From JANNMJ01 sp031425525 (GTDB lineage: Bacteria; Bacteroidota; Bacteroidia; Cytophagales; Hymenobacteraceae), in assembly GCA_031425525.1 (NCBI GenBank), contig JANPJM010000093.1, positions 1-64,000 of the forward strand: a stretch of 64,000 bases of DNA. Direction: 5' to 3'. Both the position numbers and the translations under genes were made by a program. The notes under the pieces were generated by a model. The model made no database searches. It was not told the DNA's origin and was given only the letters and a program-made list of their open reading frames with translations. This document shows, piece after piece, positions 35,325 to 43,534 of this stretch; position 1 is the stretch's first letter, and every line of letters begins with the position of its first letter.

Positions 35325-35358
35325 ATCGGCCCCCCGCTGCAAGGAGCGAGGGGCCGAT
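35325..35358 (-). terminator. Hairpin between ferritin-like pairs
   Basis: A 14-bp stem with one mismatch (35325-35338 and 35345-35358) and a 6-base loop. It follows the stop of the gene at 35402 on the minus strand and separates pair 1 from pair 2. Confidence 0.65.
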
Positions 35359-35401
35359 GAGGTTCATTCAGTACACGGAGGCCGTGTCGCTGAACGCGCT
35401 T

Positions 35402-36256
35402 TTACAAGAAAAGTGTAGCTACCGTAGACAGCACGGTACCCGGATCGAAAGGCTCATCGAAAGCCTCTGCGTACCGAATGGCCGGGATGTTGTTGCCGGC
35501 ATATAAACCACTCAAGCCACCTTGAGCTGTGTTGGCTTCGCTCGGATAAGCGGCTGCAGGGGCACCGGCTTGGTAAAACGCGTTGCCCGCAATGGAACCC
35601 GTTGCCGGCGCCGGGAGTGGCACCGTCGGAATCGAGGAGGTATCGCCTACAATCCACGCTTGCTCACCGCGCAACCGGCGGATGTATGACGCGTGACGTG
35701 CCTCTACTGAGTGAATGTTGAGTGCTACTTCGAGTTCAGCTGTACCTTTCAACTCGCCGGCACGGCCTTTATAGGCGCGTACGCCCGTGTCTTCGAGTGC
35801 TTGTGCAACAGCAAGAAAGACGGCGCGGTCAGTGAAGACGCTCGTATATACTTTATCGAAGCGGTAGGTGTCGGCAGCGGGTTGCATCGCGGCGGGCACT
35901 GAGCGTTCGAGCAGTTGTACGTGAGAATTTTCATTGTCGCGAATCTCGATCAGCCCTACGCGGTCATTGCCACTCAAGGCAAGCGATGAACTAGCAAGGC
36001 CATCGCGATAAAATGCGTATTCCAAACGCTCTAAGCGCAAGGCGTAGGCCAAGACCTGCGTCACCGTTTCCTGAACACCCTGCTCACCAGCGTAAGCTTT
36101 GTTGAAGAAAGAGGCGAGGAAAACCGGTGCAGCCGCAGCGGATATTTTTTTACCGGCCGAAAACATATGGCTGAATGCAGCCCGGCGGGTATCGAAGCGG
36201 TCGAGAGCTTTGTCATCGACTTCCGCGATGGAATCGAAAATTTGAAGAAGGTTCAT
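35402..36256 (-). CDS. Ferritin-like protein, ligands intact (pair 1, soluble)
   Basis: 284 residues of the ferritin-like family (Ferritin_2, related to the plant desiccation protein PCC13-62). A Tat-like segment TRRAAFSHM near residue 23 precedes a hydrophobic stretch ending NKAYA. The di-iron ligands appear in order: Glu in LERLEYAFY, Glu and His in NENSHVQLLE, Glu in LEDTGVRAYKG, and Glu and His in SVEARHASYIRR. It is predicted to be a periplasmic di-iron protein, perhaps protecting against oxidative stress or drying; that role is inferred. It follows the lipoprotein gene after 49 bases. Confidence 0.85.
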   Translation of the reverse strand: MNLLQIFDSIAEVDDKALDRFDTRRAAFSHMFSAGKKISAAAAPVFLASFFNKAYAGEQGVQETVTQVLAYALRLERLEYAFYRDGLASSSLALSGNDRVGLIEIRDNENSHVQLLERSVPAAMQPAADTYRFDKVYTSVFTDRAVFLAVAQALEDTGVRAYKGRAGELKGTAELEVALNIHSVEARHASYIRRLRGEQAWIVGDTSSIPTVPLPAPATGSIAGNAFYQAGAPAAAYPSEANTAQGGLSGLYAGNNIPAIRYAEAFDEPFDPGTVLSTVATLFL

Positions 36257-36305
36257 TGCGAATGTGTGTTCTAATGAAGAAAATGAGACCGTTGCTACTC
36301 AGGTA

Positions 36306-37058
36306 CTACGGTAGCAAGCTGCTAAGCTCACTGCTATTCTGAATGAACGGGAACACCATCGGCAGGATGACCGAGGGCGGCTTCGACAGATCCAGCCCAT
36401 CGGAGTTAGTGGCTGCCGGAACACCACCCATAGCCACATTGGCAGCAAACGAGTTAGGCGCAATCAGGTCACGGATCAAGGCGGCGTGACGTGCTTCCAC
36501 CGAAACAATCTTCCCGGCGAGCAGTAAGTAACCAGCATCGGCGATGTAGCGTCCGGCGCCATTGTAAGCTTGTACGCCAGTATCCTCGAACAGCCGCGCC
36601 GCGCCGAGTACGCTCGTACGGTTCGTGAAGTTGATGGTCGAAAAGTTCGGCGTTAAATCAATCAGGCGCTTGGCAGCTGGAATTGCTGCTTTGAAGAATT
36701 CGCGGTGAATGATTTCGTGGTCGCGAATTGCCTTCATCGTGTCCAACTCCGAAGCTGACAACACGCCTGCCGACTCGTTGACAACTTTGATGTAGAACGC
36801 CGCTTCGAGCTGTTCAAGCGCATAAGCATAGTTGAGAATACCAAAGTCATCGTTCGTGAGGACTTTGACGCCACTAGGCGCTACTACTGGCGGCACAACC
36901 GGATCATCATCTTTGCAACCCGCCAGCAGCAGGCCGCCTACCACGGCCGTAGCCCCGGTATAGCGCAGAAACGAGCGCCGGTCGACGCCGGGGCGGGTCA
37001 GGAGGTCGGCCGGGCGGTCGCGCTCGGCGTCAGGGGTATGCGGGGTGTTAGCCATCAT
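36306..37058 (-). CDS. Ferritin-like Tat lipoprotein, ligands intact (pair 1)
   Basis: 250 residues from the ATG at 37058 (the in-frame TTG at 37067 is less likely). DRRSFLRYTG is a strong twin-arginine motif, followed by GGLLLAGC, a lipobox. The four-helix ferritin-like body has all expected ligands: Glu in LEQLEAAFY, Glu and His in DHEIIHREFF, Glu in FEDTGVQAYNG, and Glu and His in SVEARHAAL. It is thus a folded, Tat-exported, lipid-anchored di-iron protein. It is the first gene of the four-gene group and is about 250 bases from the divergent batD. Confidence 0.87.
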   Translation of the reverse strand: MMANTPHTPDAERDRPADLLTRPGVDRRSFLRYTGATAVVGGLLLAGCKDDDPVVPPVVAPSGVKVLTNDDFGILNYAYALEQLEAAFYIKVVNESAGVLSASELDTMKAIRDHEIIHREFFKAAIPAAKRLIDLTPNFSTINFTNRTSVLGAARLFEDTGVQAYNGAGRYIADAGYLLLAGKIVSVEARHAALIRDLIAPNSFAANVAMGGVPAATNSDGLDLSKPPSVILPMVFPFIQNSSELSSLLP

Positions 37059-37309
37059 CGCTACCAAGAGGTAATTATGTGAAAGAAAAAGCCGGCCGTC
37101 AACCGCGGCGCAGATCGGTTTTCAGGGCTCCTACGATGGTTGCTACGGAAGGGGTTGCCAAAACCGGGTTTATTTCCCTTTGACACACGTTTGCCGCGCG
37201 CAACGGCCCACTTTTCTAGGCGAACGAAATAGCCCGTTGCGGCGGCCGCTGCCGCTGCCCGGTAGCCACAGCCCCGGCAAGCGGGTGTGCGGGGTACTAC
37301 TTTTAGGCC

Positions 37310-38902
37310 GTGGGAATCGGGCAAGCAAGGCAGCGAAAGAGCAACGAACGGTCGCGGATCGGTGAGCGCGTAGGCTCGGTGGCCGTGGGCTGGCTGTTGG
37401 CTTTCGGCGCAACTGCCCAACCTACGGGCAGCCCGGCGCCCGCCCCGCCGCCCGCCGAAGCCGTGCGCATCACCGTATCGGCGGGGCCGGTGCCGGTGGA
37501 TCAGCCGGTGGAAGTGGCGGTCGAAATCCCCGGCGGCGAGCTCACGCAGTTGGGGCCGTTCCCGACGCTGCCGGGCTTCAAAAAAACCACCCGCGACCGC
37601 CGTACCACCACTCGTACCATCGGCACCGCCGCTGCGCAAACCACGCTGACTACGCTGCGCATCACGCAGCGGTATCTGGCCTTCGGTGAAGGCGAAAAAA
37701 CGCTGCCGGCGTTCAGTATCAGCGTAAATGGCCAGCCGGTGCGCTACGCTGGCGGCACCGTCAAGATTGGCCCGGCCACCCCAACTCCGCCAGTCGTCGC
37801 GCCCACCGACCCCTCCGTCGGCTACGCTCTGGCCGACGAGATTTTCGGCAAGTCCAAACCCGCCGATTTTCGCGATGTGCCCGACCACGCGCGCCTCTAC
37901 CTGAGCCTCGCGACCACGGGGCCGGTGTGGGCCGGCGAGGGCGTGCGGGCGCGCCTCTACCTCACGATTGCCCCGGAAGACCAGGCGGTGCTCAACTTCG
38001 CGCCCGATTTTTCGCGCCAAATCGAGGAACTGCGGCGCCTGATGAAGCCCGCCGATGTGTGGGAGGAGCTGCCCGCCGCTTACCCCCTCGCGCCCGACAC
38101 GGTGCCGGGGCCGGAAGGCAGTGTCAGACTCCGGTTTCAACTCCACGATGCGGTGTATTACCCGTTGTCGGCGGCGCACCCGTTGCAGTTTCCGGCGTTG
38201 CCGTTGCGGCTCATCAAGTACCGACTGGCTAAAAAACCGGTCGAAGGCAGCGCCAATCGCCTCGCCACCGACTACACCGTCCGCACGGCGCCGCTGACGG
38301 TGGCCGTGCGCCCGCTCCCGACGCACCCGCTGGCGGGAGCGGTGCCGGTTGGCGAGCTACGTTGGCGCGAGTTTTTGAGCCGCGACCCCGTACTCGTCGG
38401 CCAACCCGCGCGGTATTGGATTGAAATCAGCGGCCCCGGCAACCTCGCGCCCGTCCGGTTTGCGGAGCCGCTGATGCCCGCCGGAGCAGCGGGCGGCATG
38501 ACGGCCTACCGGCCGCGCGTACTTAGCCAAGCCGCGTGGCCGCCCGTGGGGCCGGGCGCGGTGGGCGGCGGCAAGCGGTTTGAGTGGGAACTGCTCGCCG
38601 ACCGCCCCGGCACCTACCGCCTCGATTCACTCGCGCAGCTCATCTATTTCGACCCGCGCCGGGGGCGCTACGACACCCTGCGCTCGGCGCTGCGGTGGCG
38701 CGTGCGGCCGGGGCCGCGCCGCCTGGTGGCGCCCGGCGATGCCCCGTGGGCCGGCGACCCGTTCTACGACCGCCTCACCGATGAACCCGCCGATTTCGTA
38801 CCGCCGCCCGACCCCGCTTCCCTGCGGCTGTCAGCCAACATTGCGCTGGCCGTGCTGGCAGTCGTCGGGGCCGGGCTGTGGTGGTCGGGGCGGCGAAGTT
38901 GA
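37310..38902 (+). CDS. batD: BatD family protein
   Basis: 530 residues. BatD proteins are periplasmic-facing membrane proteins of the Bacteroides aerotolerance (Bat) operon. A leader (SVAVGWLLAFGATAQ) precedes the BatD domain: ITVSAGPVPVDQPVEVAVEIPG, shown in part as VDQPVEVAVEIPGG, then LPGFKKTTRDRRTTT and ITQRYLAFGEGEKTLPAF. A C-terminal membrane helix (NIALAVLAVVGAGLWWSG) anchors it. batA, batB, batC and batE are not adjacent, so this copy stands alone. The GTG at 37310 is close to a promoter-like TACTACTTTTAG; the exact start is uncertain. Confidence 0.85.
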   Translation: MGIGQARQRKSNERSRIGERVGSVAVGWLLAFGATAQPTGSPAPAPPPAEAVRITVSAGPVPVDQPVEVAVEIPGGELTQLGPFPTLPGFKKTTRDRRTTTRTIGTAAAQTTLTTLRITQRYLAFGEGEKTLPAFSISVNGQPVRYAGGTVKIGPATPTPPVVAPTDPSVGYALADEIFGKSKPADFRDVPDHARLYLSLATTGPVWAGEGVRARLYLTIAPEDQAVLNFAPDFSRQIEELRRLMKPADVWEELPAAYPLAPDTVPGPEGSVRLRFQLHDAVYYPLSAAHPLQFPALPLRLIKYRLAKKPVEGSANRLATDYTVRTAPLTVAVRPLPTHPLAGAVPVGELRWREFLSRDPVLVGQPARYWIEISGPGNLAPVRFAEPLMPAGAAGGMTAYRPRVLSQAAWPPVGPGAVGGGKRFEWELLADRPGTYRLDSLAQLIYFDPRRGRYDTLRSALRWRVRPGPRRLVAPGDAPWAGDPFYDRLTDEPADFVPPPDPASLRLSANIALAVLAVVGAGLWWSGRRS

Positions 38903-38905
38903 GAC

Positions 38906-39198
38906 GAATACGTGGCTTAATGCGCGCAACCAGTGACGTAGTGCTGCCACAACACAACGAGTTTGTTTGAACCAGTGCCGTGTTCGGATGATAAAGTGAC
39001 TTGATGGTCTGAAACAGTGCCGCTTGGTTTAATCAAGTGCCTTCTTCAGACCACCAAATGACTTAATAGTCTGAAACAGCCTCGGTTAATGTTATTAAGC
39101 CACTTATTGCGATCATTTGGCCACTGATTCATATGATTAAGTCACTTCCTGATGTGATTACGTGACTTGTTGCGATCATTAAATCACTTGTTGATGCC
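38906..39198. repeat. Degenerate tandem array, 14 units of ~21 bp
   Basis: The whole 356-base spacer between batD and aroC is filled by this array. Unit starts are near 38906, 38927, 38949, 38969, 38990, 39011, 39032, 39053, 39073, 39094, 39115, 39135, 39156 and 39178. Units are 20-22 bases, near GATTAAGTGACTTGTTG with wide variation (GAAACAGTGCCG, ATCAAGTGCCTT, GATTACGTGACTTG). The array is much more AT-rich than its surroundings. Frames are broken by stops, so it is not coding. No gene lies in the spacer; the last 60 bases before aroC look plain. Confidence 0.85.
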
Positions 39199-39258
39199 AC
39201 ATCGAACACCCCGCGCGCCGCATCCACTAGCTGCGCCGCCATTCCTCTTTCCCGCATT

Positions 39259-40341
39259 ATGAACACCTTCGGCACCCATTTCCGCCTGACCACTTTTGGC
39301 GAATCGCACGGGGCGGCCGTGGGCGGCATCGTCGATGGCTGCCCGGCGGGGCTGGCCATTTCCGTGGAAGAAATCCAGACCGCGCTCGACCGGCGGCGGC
39401 CGGGGCAAAGCGCCCTCACCACCCCCCGGCAGGAGGCCGACCGCGTGGAGATTCTGAGTGGTGTGTACGAGGGGCGCACGCTCGGCACGCCCATCGCCTT
39501 CGTGGTGCGCAACGAAGATCAGCGCTCCGCCGATTACGGCGCCATTGCGGCGGGCGCGCTGCGGCCGGGCCACGCCGAGTTTACGTGGCTCGCCAAATAC
39601 GGGCACGTCGATGGGCGCGGCGGCGGACGGTCGTCGGCGCGCGAAACGCTGGCGCGGGTGGCGGGCGGCGCCATCGCGGCGACGCTACTGCGGGCGCGGG
39701 CAGGTATCGAAATCCGCGCGTGGGTGAGTAGCGTGGCCGAAATCGACCTGACTGTGCCCGACGAGCAGCTCGACCTGTCGCGCATCGATTCTACGCCCGT
39801 GCGCTGCCCCGACCCCGCCACGGCCGCCCGTATGATTGCCCGCATCGAGGCGGCGCGGGCCGCGCGCGACAGCGTGGGCGGTATCGTCACGGGTACGGCC
39901 ACTGGGTTGCCGGTGGGCCTCGGTGAGCCGGTTTTCGGGAAGCTGCCGGCGCTGTTGGGCGGCGCGATGCTTGGTATCAACGCCGTGAAAGGGTTTGAAA
40001 TCGGCGATGGATTCGCGGCGGCGCGGCTGCCCGGTTCGGCCCATAACGATGCCTTTACGCTCGATGACACCACCGGCCGCGTGCGCCCCGCCACCAACCA
40101 CGCGGGCGGCGTGCTGGGCGGCCTCAGCACCGGCGAGCCGCTGCGGTGGCGGGTGGCGTTCAAGCCCGTCGCGACGCTCCCGCGCGAAACCGCCACCCTC
40201 ACCGCCACCGGCGACCCCGCCATTCTGCCCGCCAAAGGCCGCCACGACCCGTGCGTCCTGCCCCGCGCCGTACCGATTGTGGAGGCGATGGCCGCGCTGG
40301 TGATTGCCGATTTGTGGCTCTTGAGAGAGATGAGTAGGTGA
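39259..40341 (+). CDS. aroC: Chorismate synthase
   Basis: 360 residues. It converts 5-enolpyruvylshikimate-3-phosphate to chorismate, the last common step of aromatic amino acid synthesis, with reduced FMN. The signatures GESHGAAVGGIVDGCPAG (N-terminus), then RRRPGQSALTTPRQEAD, GHAEFTWLAKYG, DGRGGGRSSARETLARVAGG (in part: GRGGGRSSARET) and NHAGGVLGGLSTGEPL are all present. The catalytic His and Asp regions look intact. Stands alone, with no other aro gene nearby. The start is the ATG at 39259, just after the repeat array. Confidence 0.97.
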   Translation: MNTFGTHFRLTTFGESHGAAVGGIVDGCPAGLAISVEEIQTALDRRRPGQSALTTPRQEADRVEILSGVYEGRTLGTPIAFVVRNEDQRSADYGAIAAGALRPGHAEFTWLAKYGHVDGRGGGRSSARETLARVAGGAIAATLLRARAGIEIRAWVSSVAEIDLTVPDEQLDLSRIDSTPVRCPDPATAARMIARIEAARAARDSVGGIVTGTATGLPVGLGEPVFGKLPALLGGAMLGINAVKGFEIGDGFAAARLPGSAHNDAFTLDDTTGRVRPATNHAGGVLGGLSTGEPLRWRVAFKPVATLPRETATLTATGDPAILPAKGRHDPCVLPRAVPIVEAMAALVIADLWLLREMSR

Positions 40342-40391
40342 GTAGGTTTACCAATGGTGTCGGCTCACTTGCTTAACGCCCCCACTCACCT

Positions 40392-40544
40392 CCGCTAGCA
40401 CGGGGCTCCGCCCCGTAGCGTTACCAAACATGGGGGGCTGTGCCCCCCACGGTAGTCCGCGCGGTAAATGTTAGCCAAGCTACGCGGCGGGGGCACAGCC
40501 CCCGGTATTCAGTTTCGCAGCGGGGCGGAGCTCCGCGCGAGCGG
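40392..40544. repeat. Large imperfect inverted repeat of GC hairpins
   Basis: Left arm 40392-40449 and right arm 40488-40544 are imperfect complements of ~57 bp. Each arm holds two small hairpins (GGGGCTCCGCCCC-type and GGGGGGCTGTGCCCCCC-type). The spacer between arms is ~38 bases. It lies between convergent aroC and the antiporter gene. A terminator role is plausible; a mobile REP-like origin is possible. Confidence 0.8.
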
Positions 40545-40565
40545 TAAACCTAAGTCCGCAATCAC

Positions 40566-41936
40566 TCAATAAACAATCGAAAACCCAATCAGCACCAGCA
40601 CCGGCAGCAAAAACGGCAGCGCATACCGTAGGAAATAGCCGTGGAAAGTCGGCATCGGCACGCCTTCCTGCTCGGCTACAGCGCGCACGAGCAGGTTGGG
40701 GCCGTTGCCGATATAGGTCATCGCGCCGAACAGCACGGCGCCCACCGAGATAGCCGTCAGGAGCGGCGAGGTGGCGGGCGCGGCGGCAAACGCCGCTACC
40801 TGCGCCGGATTGGTGGCGGTGAGCCCGTGCCGCGCGAGCCCGACCGTCAGAAAGTTGGCATACGTCGGGGCGTTGTCGAGCATCGCCGACAGCACGCCCG
40901 TGGCCCAGTAGAGCGGGGCCGGCCGCACCCACGGCGCCAGCGCGGGCTGCGTGGCTGCCTGAGCGGCGAGTTGTAGGGCGGGCATCATCGTCAGAAAAAT
41001 ACCGAAAAACAGTACCACCACTTCCTGCACCGGCGCCCACGTAAAGTGGTTGGCGTGCAGCCGCTGCGAGGGCGTGCGCCAATAGCACAGCCCAGCCGCG
41101 CCGATTTGCACGATTTCGCGCAGCCCAATCAGGTAATGGCCGCCGATACCGATAGACGGCAAACCCGTGAGCCGGGCGGGGTCGAGGAGGACGGCGCCCA
41201 CCACGGCCGCCAGAAACGGTAGGTTGCGCGCGCCGTGGAGGGTTAGCGCGGCCTGGCCGCCGGGCGCCAGAATGCGTGTTTCTTCCCCAACACTCAGGCC
41301 GCCGAAGACCTGGTTTTGGCGGTCGCGGAGCCAGAAAATGCCCAGCAGCGCGCTGTTGGCGAAGAGCCAATAGGGCCAGAGGTGTGTCAGCGTCCAGCCG
41401 AACGGCACGCCGCGCAGGTAGCCGAGCAGCAGCGGCGGGTCGCCTAGAGGCGTGAGTAGCCCGCCAGCGTTGGCCACGATGAAGATGAAAAACACGACGT
41501 GGTACGGCCGCGTCCGGCGCCCATTGAGCCGCAGCAGCGGCCGAATCAGCAGCACCGCCGCACCCGTCGTGCCAATTACTGAGGCCAGCGCCGCGCCCGC
41601 CGCCAGTAGCCCCGCGTTGCGACCCGGCGTGGCGCGCACGTTTACGCCGATGTAAAACGAGCCGCCCACCACGTACAAACTGCCCAACGTGCAGGCGAAT
41701 GCCGTGTATTCGGCCAGGGTTGCGGCTACGGTGCCGCCTTCGTGGCGCACGCCGAGGTACCAGACCGCCATCAGCAGCCCCAGCCCCACGGCAATGGCTT
41801 TGTGGTGCCGATCCCAGAAACCGGCCAGCACCATCGGCCCGGCCGCCACGAGGAACAGCAACGTCAGAAACGGCAGCAAGAGCCACGGCGCGACCGGGGC
41901 AGCGGGCAAGACGGAAAGCAAAAGGGATACAAGCAT
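40566..41936 (-). CDS. Putative Na+/H+ antiporter of the ion-transporter superfamily
   Basis: 456 residues with about 11-13 membrane segments. It resembles the CitMHS/NhaD-like transporters in which two halves carry conserved loops: FIFIVANAGGLLTPLGDPPLLLGY (in part: NAGGLLTPLGDPPLLLGYL) and AMLDNAPTYANFLTVG with TYIGNGPNLLVRAVAE. The GDPP, DNAPTY and GNGPN motifs are typical of the putative sodium:proton antiporter group. The ion specificity cannot be read from the sequence. Start is the ATG at 41936. It is divergent from the nfu gene. Confidence 0.88.
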   Translation of the reverse strand: MLVSLLLSVLPAAPVAPWLLLPFLTLLFLVAAGPMVLAGFWDRHHKAIAVGLGLLMAVWYLGVRHEGGTVAATLAEYTAFACTLGSLYVVGGSFYIGVNVRATPGRNAGLLAAGAALASVIGTTGAAVLLIRPLLRLNGRRTRPYHVVFFIFIVANAGGLLTPLGDPPLLLGYLRGVPFGWTLTHLWPYWLFANSALLGIFWLRDRQNQVFGGLSVGEETRILAPGGQAALTLHGARNLPFLAAVVGAVLLDPARLTGLPSIGIGGHYLIGLREIVQIGAAGLCYWRTPSQRLHANHFTWAPVQEVVVLFFGIFLTMMPALQLAAQAATQPALAPWVRPAPLYWATGVLSAMLDNAPTYANFLTVGLARHGLTATNPAQVAAFAAAPATSPLLTAISVGAVLFGAMTYIGNGPNLLVRAVAEQEGVPMPTFHGYFLRYALPFLLPVLVLIGFSIVY

Positions 41937-42017
41937 CGGTACGGCAACGAACTTACGGCAAACTCGTGCTGTCGGCCGGTTGCCGGCCGATTAGCTCGTC
42001 GCCGACCAGCGGCCCCG

Positions 42018-42025
42018 TACTTTTG
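42018..42025 (+). promoter_or_regulatory. -7 box TACTTTTG upstream of nfu
   Basis: TACTTTTG at 42018-42025 matches the Bacteroidota -7 consensus TAnnTTTG. No convincing -33 element is seen at 17-23 bases upstream. The leader to the start at 42144 would be about 110 bases. Confidence 0.45.
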
Positions 42026-42143
42026 CGCCCAGCCGAAACCCTCGCCCCGTGGTGGGGGTTGAAGCAGCTAAGGCAACCAACCGGGCCGGCTTTGTTCCGG
42101 CTTTTCTTCAAGTCCTAAACCGCCCTAATCCGGCAAAAAAACT

Positions 42144-42749
42144 ATGGCCCAAGAGCCCGTATCGGTCTACGCGGAAGCGAACCCGAACCCCGAATCGATG
42201 AAATTCGTGTGCAACGCGACGTTCCTGCCCGATGGCATCAGTGTCGATTACCCCACGCTCGAATCCGCCGCCAACTCGCCGCTCGCGATGGAGCTGTTCA
42301 ATTTCGAGTACGTGGCGCGCGTGTTTATCGCCCAAAATTTCGTGACGGTCACGAAGAAAACCGACGATCATTGGTCGATCCTGATTCCGGAGCTGCGCAC
42401 GTTCCTGAAATCGTACGTTGAGGCCGGCGGTCAGGCGTTTTCCGTCGATCCGGTGCAGGAGCAGACGGCCAAAGCCGCCGCTGCCGTGGGCGATTTATCG
42501 GCCGAAGATGCCATCATCGCCCAGAAAGTCACCGACTTACTGGAGAACTACGTCCGTCCGGCCGTCGAGCAGGATGGCGGTAACATTTCTTTCAAGCACT
42601 ACCACGACGGCGTAGTGACGGTGCACCTGCAAGGCTCCTGCTCCGGCTGCCCCTCGGCCACGGTGACGCTGAAATCAGGCATCGAAAACCTGCTGAAGCG
42701 GATGGTGCCCGAAGTGCGCGAGGTAGTGGCGGAGGGCGTGACGATTTAA
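42144..42749 (+). CDS. nfuA: Nfu-type Fe-S cluster carrier (NifU C-terminal domain)
   Basis: 201 residues. The N-terminal Nfu domain (NPNPESMKFVCNATFLPDG, residues ~13-31) precedes a NifU C-terminal domain with CSGC, Cys166 and Cys169, in LQGSCSGCPSATVTLKSG. The CxxC binds a [4Fe-4S] cluster between two subunits and passes it to client enzymes. An iscSUA cluster lies about 6 kb away. The start is the ATG at 42144. A toxin-antitoxin pair follows after 21 bases in the same direction. Confidence 0.93.
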   Translation: MAQEPVSVYAEANPNPESMKFVCNATFLPDGISVDYPTLESAANSPLAMELFNFEYVARVFIAQNFVTVTKKTDDHWSILIPELRTFLKSYVEAGGQAFSVDPVQEQTAKAAAAVGDLSAEDAIIAQKVTDLLENYVRPAVEQDGGNISFKHYHDGVVTVHLQGSCSGCPSATVTLKSGIENLLKRMVPEVREVVAEGVTI

Positions 42750-42770
42750 CTGCTAAAGACTGGTTTTGCT

Positions 42771-43010
42771 ATGAGTCTGATTGTTGTCGAAGCGCTCGAT
42801 TCGCAAGCGCTCGAATCGCTCCAACTTAATCCGCATATTCGGGTGGTAGGGCCGGTTCAGGAAACGCACTCCACGTCAGCGGCTGAAGTACCGCGAGCCC
42901 GCCGGAATTGGGCGGGTGCCTTGGCAGGTGTTGACGCGGAAGCGTGGCTGAAACACGTAGAAGAAGTCCGGAACGAATGGGAACGCGATGTCTGGTCGCC
43001 AAAGAGCTAA
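42771..43010 (+). CDS. Putative antitoxin of a PIN-toxin pair, unrecognised family
   Basis: 79 residues, ATG at 42771, 31 bases before a PIN-domain gene. The N-terminal half (LIVVEALDSQALESLQLNP) looks like strand and helix; the C-terminal half (WLKHVEEVRNEWERDVWSP) is a charged, Trp-rich helix that could block the toxin. No AbrB, MazE, RHH or Phd motif is visible, so its family is not known to me. The role is inferred from size, place and partner. Confidence 0.75.
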   Translation: MSLIVVEALDSQALESLQLNPHIRVVGPVQETHSTSAAEVPRARRNWAGALAGVDAEAWLKHVEEVRNEWERDVWSPKS

Positions 43011-43041
43011 TTCCACTGATTAGGGCGCGCCGCAACTGCAA

Positions 43042-43452
43042 ATGGGACTACAGTTTCTGATCGATACAAACACAATCATCGAGTTACTGGCTGGCCGTCT
43101 GCCAACGCCCACTGGCATATGGCTCGATGAGGCCGCCGCGCGTGGCTTGGTGGCTTACTCGGTTATCAATCGTATTGAAGTCCTGTCGTGGCCGGCTGCT
43201 GATGCGGTAGAGTTCCGAACCACGACCGAATGGTTAGCTGCTACGCACCAGCTTCTGTTAAGCGAACCGGTTGTGACCGCTACGATTAACCTCCGCCGTA
43301 GTTACCGCCGCAAGTTGCCCGACGCGATAATCGCCGCTACTGCGCTCGTACACGGCCTGGCCATTGTGACGCGTAACCTCTCGGATTTTAAAAGCATCAG
43401 TGGACTAACCGTAGTTGATCCGCACGATGCTGCTGCATTGCCGCCACTCTGA
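43042..43452 (+). CDS. PIN-domain toxin, VapC-like ribonuclease
   Basis: 136 residues. The PIN fold is shown by FLIDTNTIIELLAG (first Asp), a central INRIEVLSWP (Glu), and the C-terminal LPDAIIAATALVHGLAIVTRNLSDF (in part: PDAIIAATALVHGLA), with two more acidic residues. These four acidic positions hold the metal of VapC RNases, which cleave tRNA or rRNA. The upstream small gene is the likely antitoxin. A bidirectional terminator follows at 43470. Confidence 0.9.
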   Translation: MGLQFLIDTNTIIELLAGRLPTPTGIWLDEAAARGLVAYSVINRIEVLSWPAADAVEFRTTTEWLAATHQLLLSEPVVTATINLRRSYRRKLPDAIIAATALVHGLAIVTRNLSDFKSISGLTVVDPHDAAALPPL

Positions 43453-43469
43453 CCGTCCTGCTCCCAACC

Positions 43470-43509
43470 AAAAACGCCCGGCCTCCTTTACAGGAAACCG
43501 GGCGTTTTT
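43470..43509. terminator. Bidirectional terminator, toxin / secDF
   Basis: AAAAACGCCCGG (43470-43481) pairs perfectly with CCGGGCGTTTTT (43498-43509). The A-run and T-run on the outer sides suit termination from both directions, between the convergent toxin and secDF genes. Confidence 0.88.
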
Positions 43510-43534
43510 ACGTCCAATTAAATCAACTGAAACC

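Noticed and set aside
37061..38326. A 421-codon minus-strand frame over batD
   Set aside because: Antisense shadow of batD; no start context and no known domain.
38906..39198. Possible CRISPR array
   Set aside because: Units of 21 bp follow each other without spacers and are degenerate; no cas gene is near.
40392..40544. Possible structured RNA or riboswitch
   Set aside because: The fold is a simple GC-rich inverted repeat between convergent genes, not upstream of a gene it could control, and no riboswitch consensus is visible.
40480..41886. A 468-codon minus-strand frame over the antiporter gene
   Set aside because: Same strand but another frame; Arg/Gly/Ala-rich with no membrane pattern, whereas the antiporter frame has clear transporter motifs.
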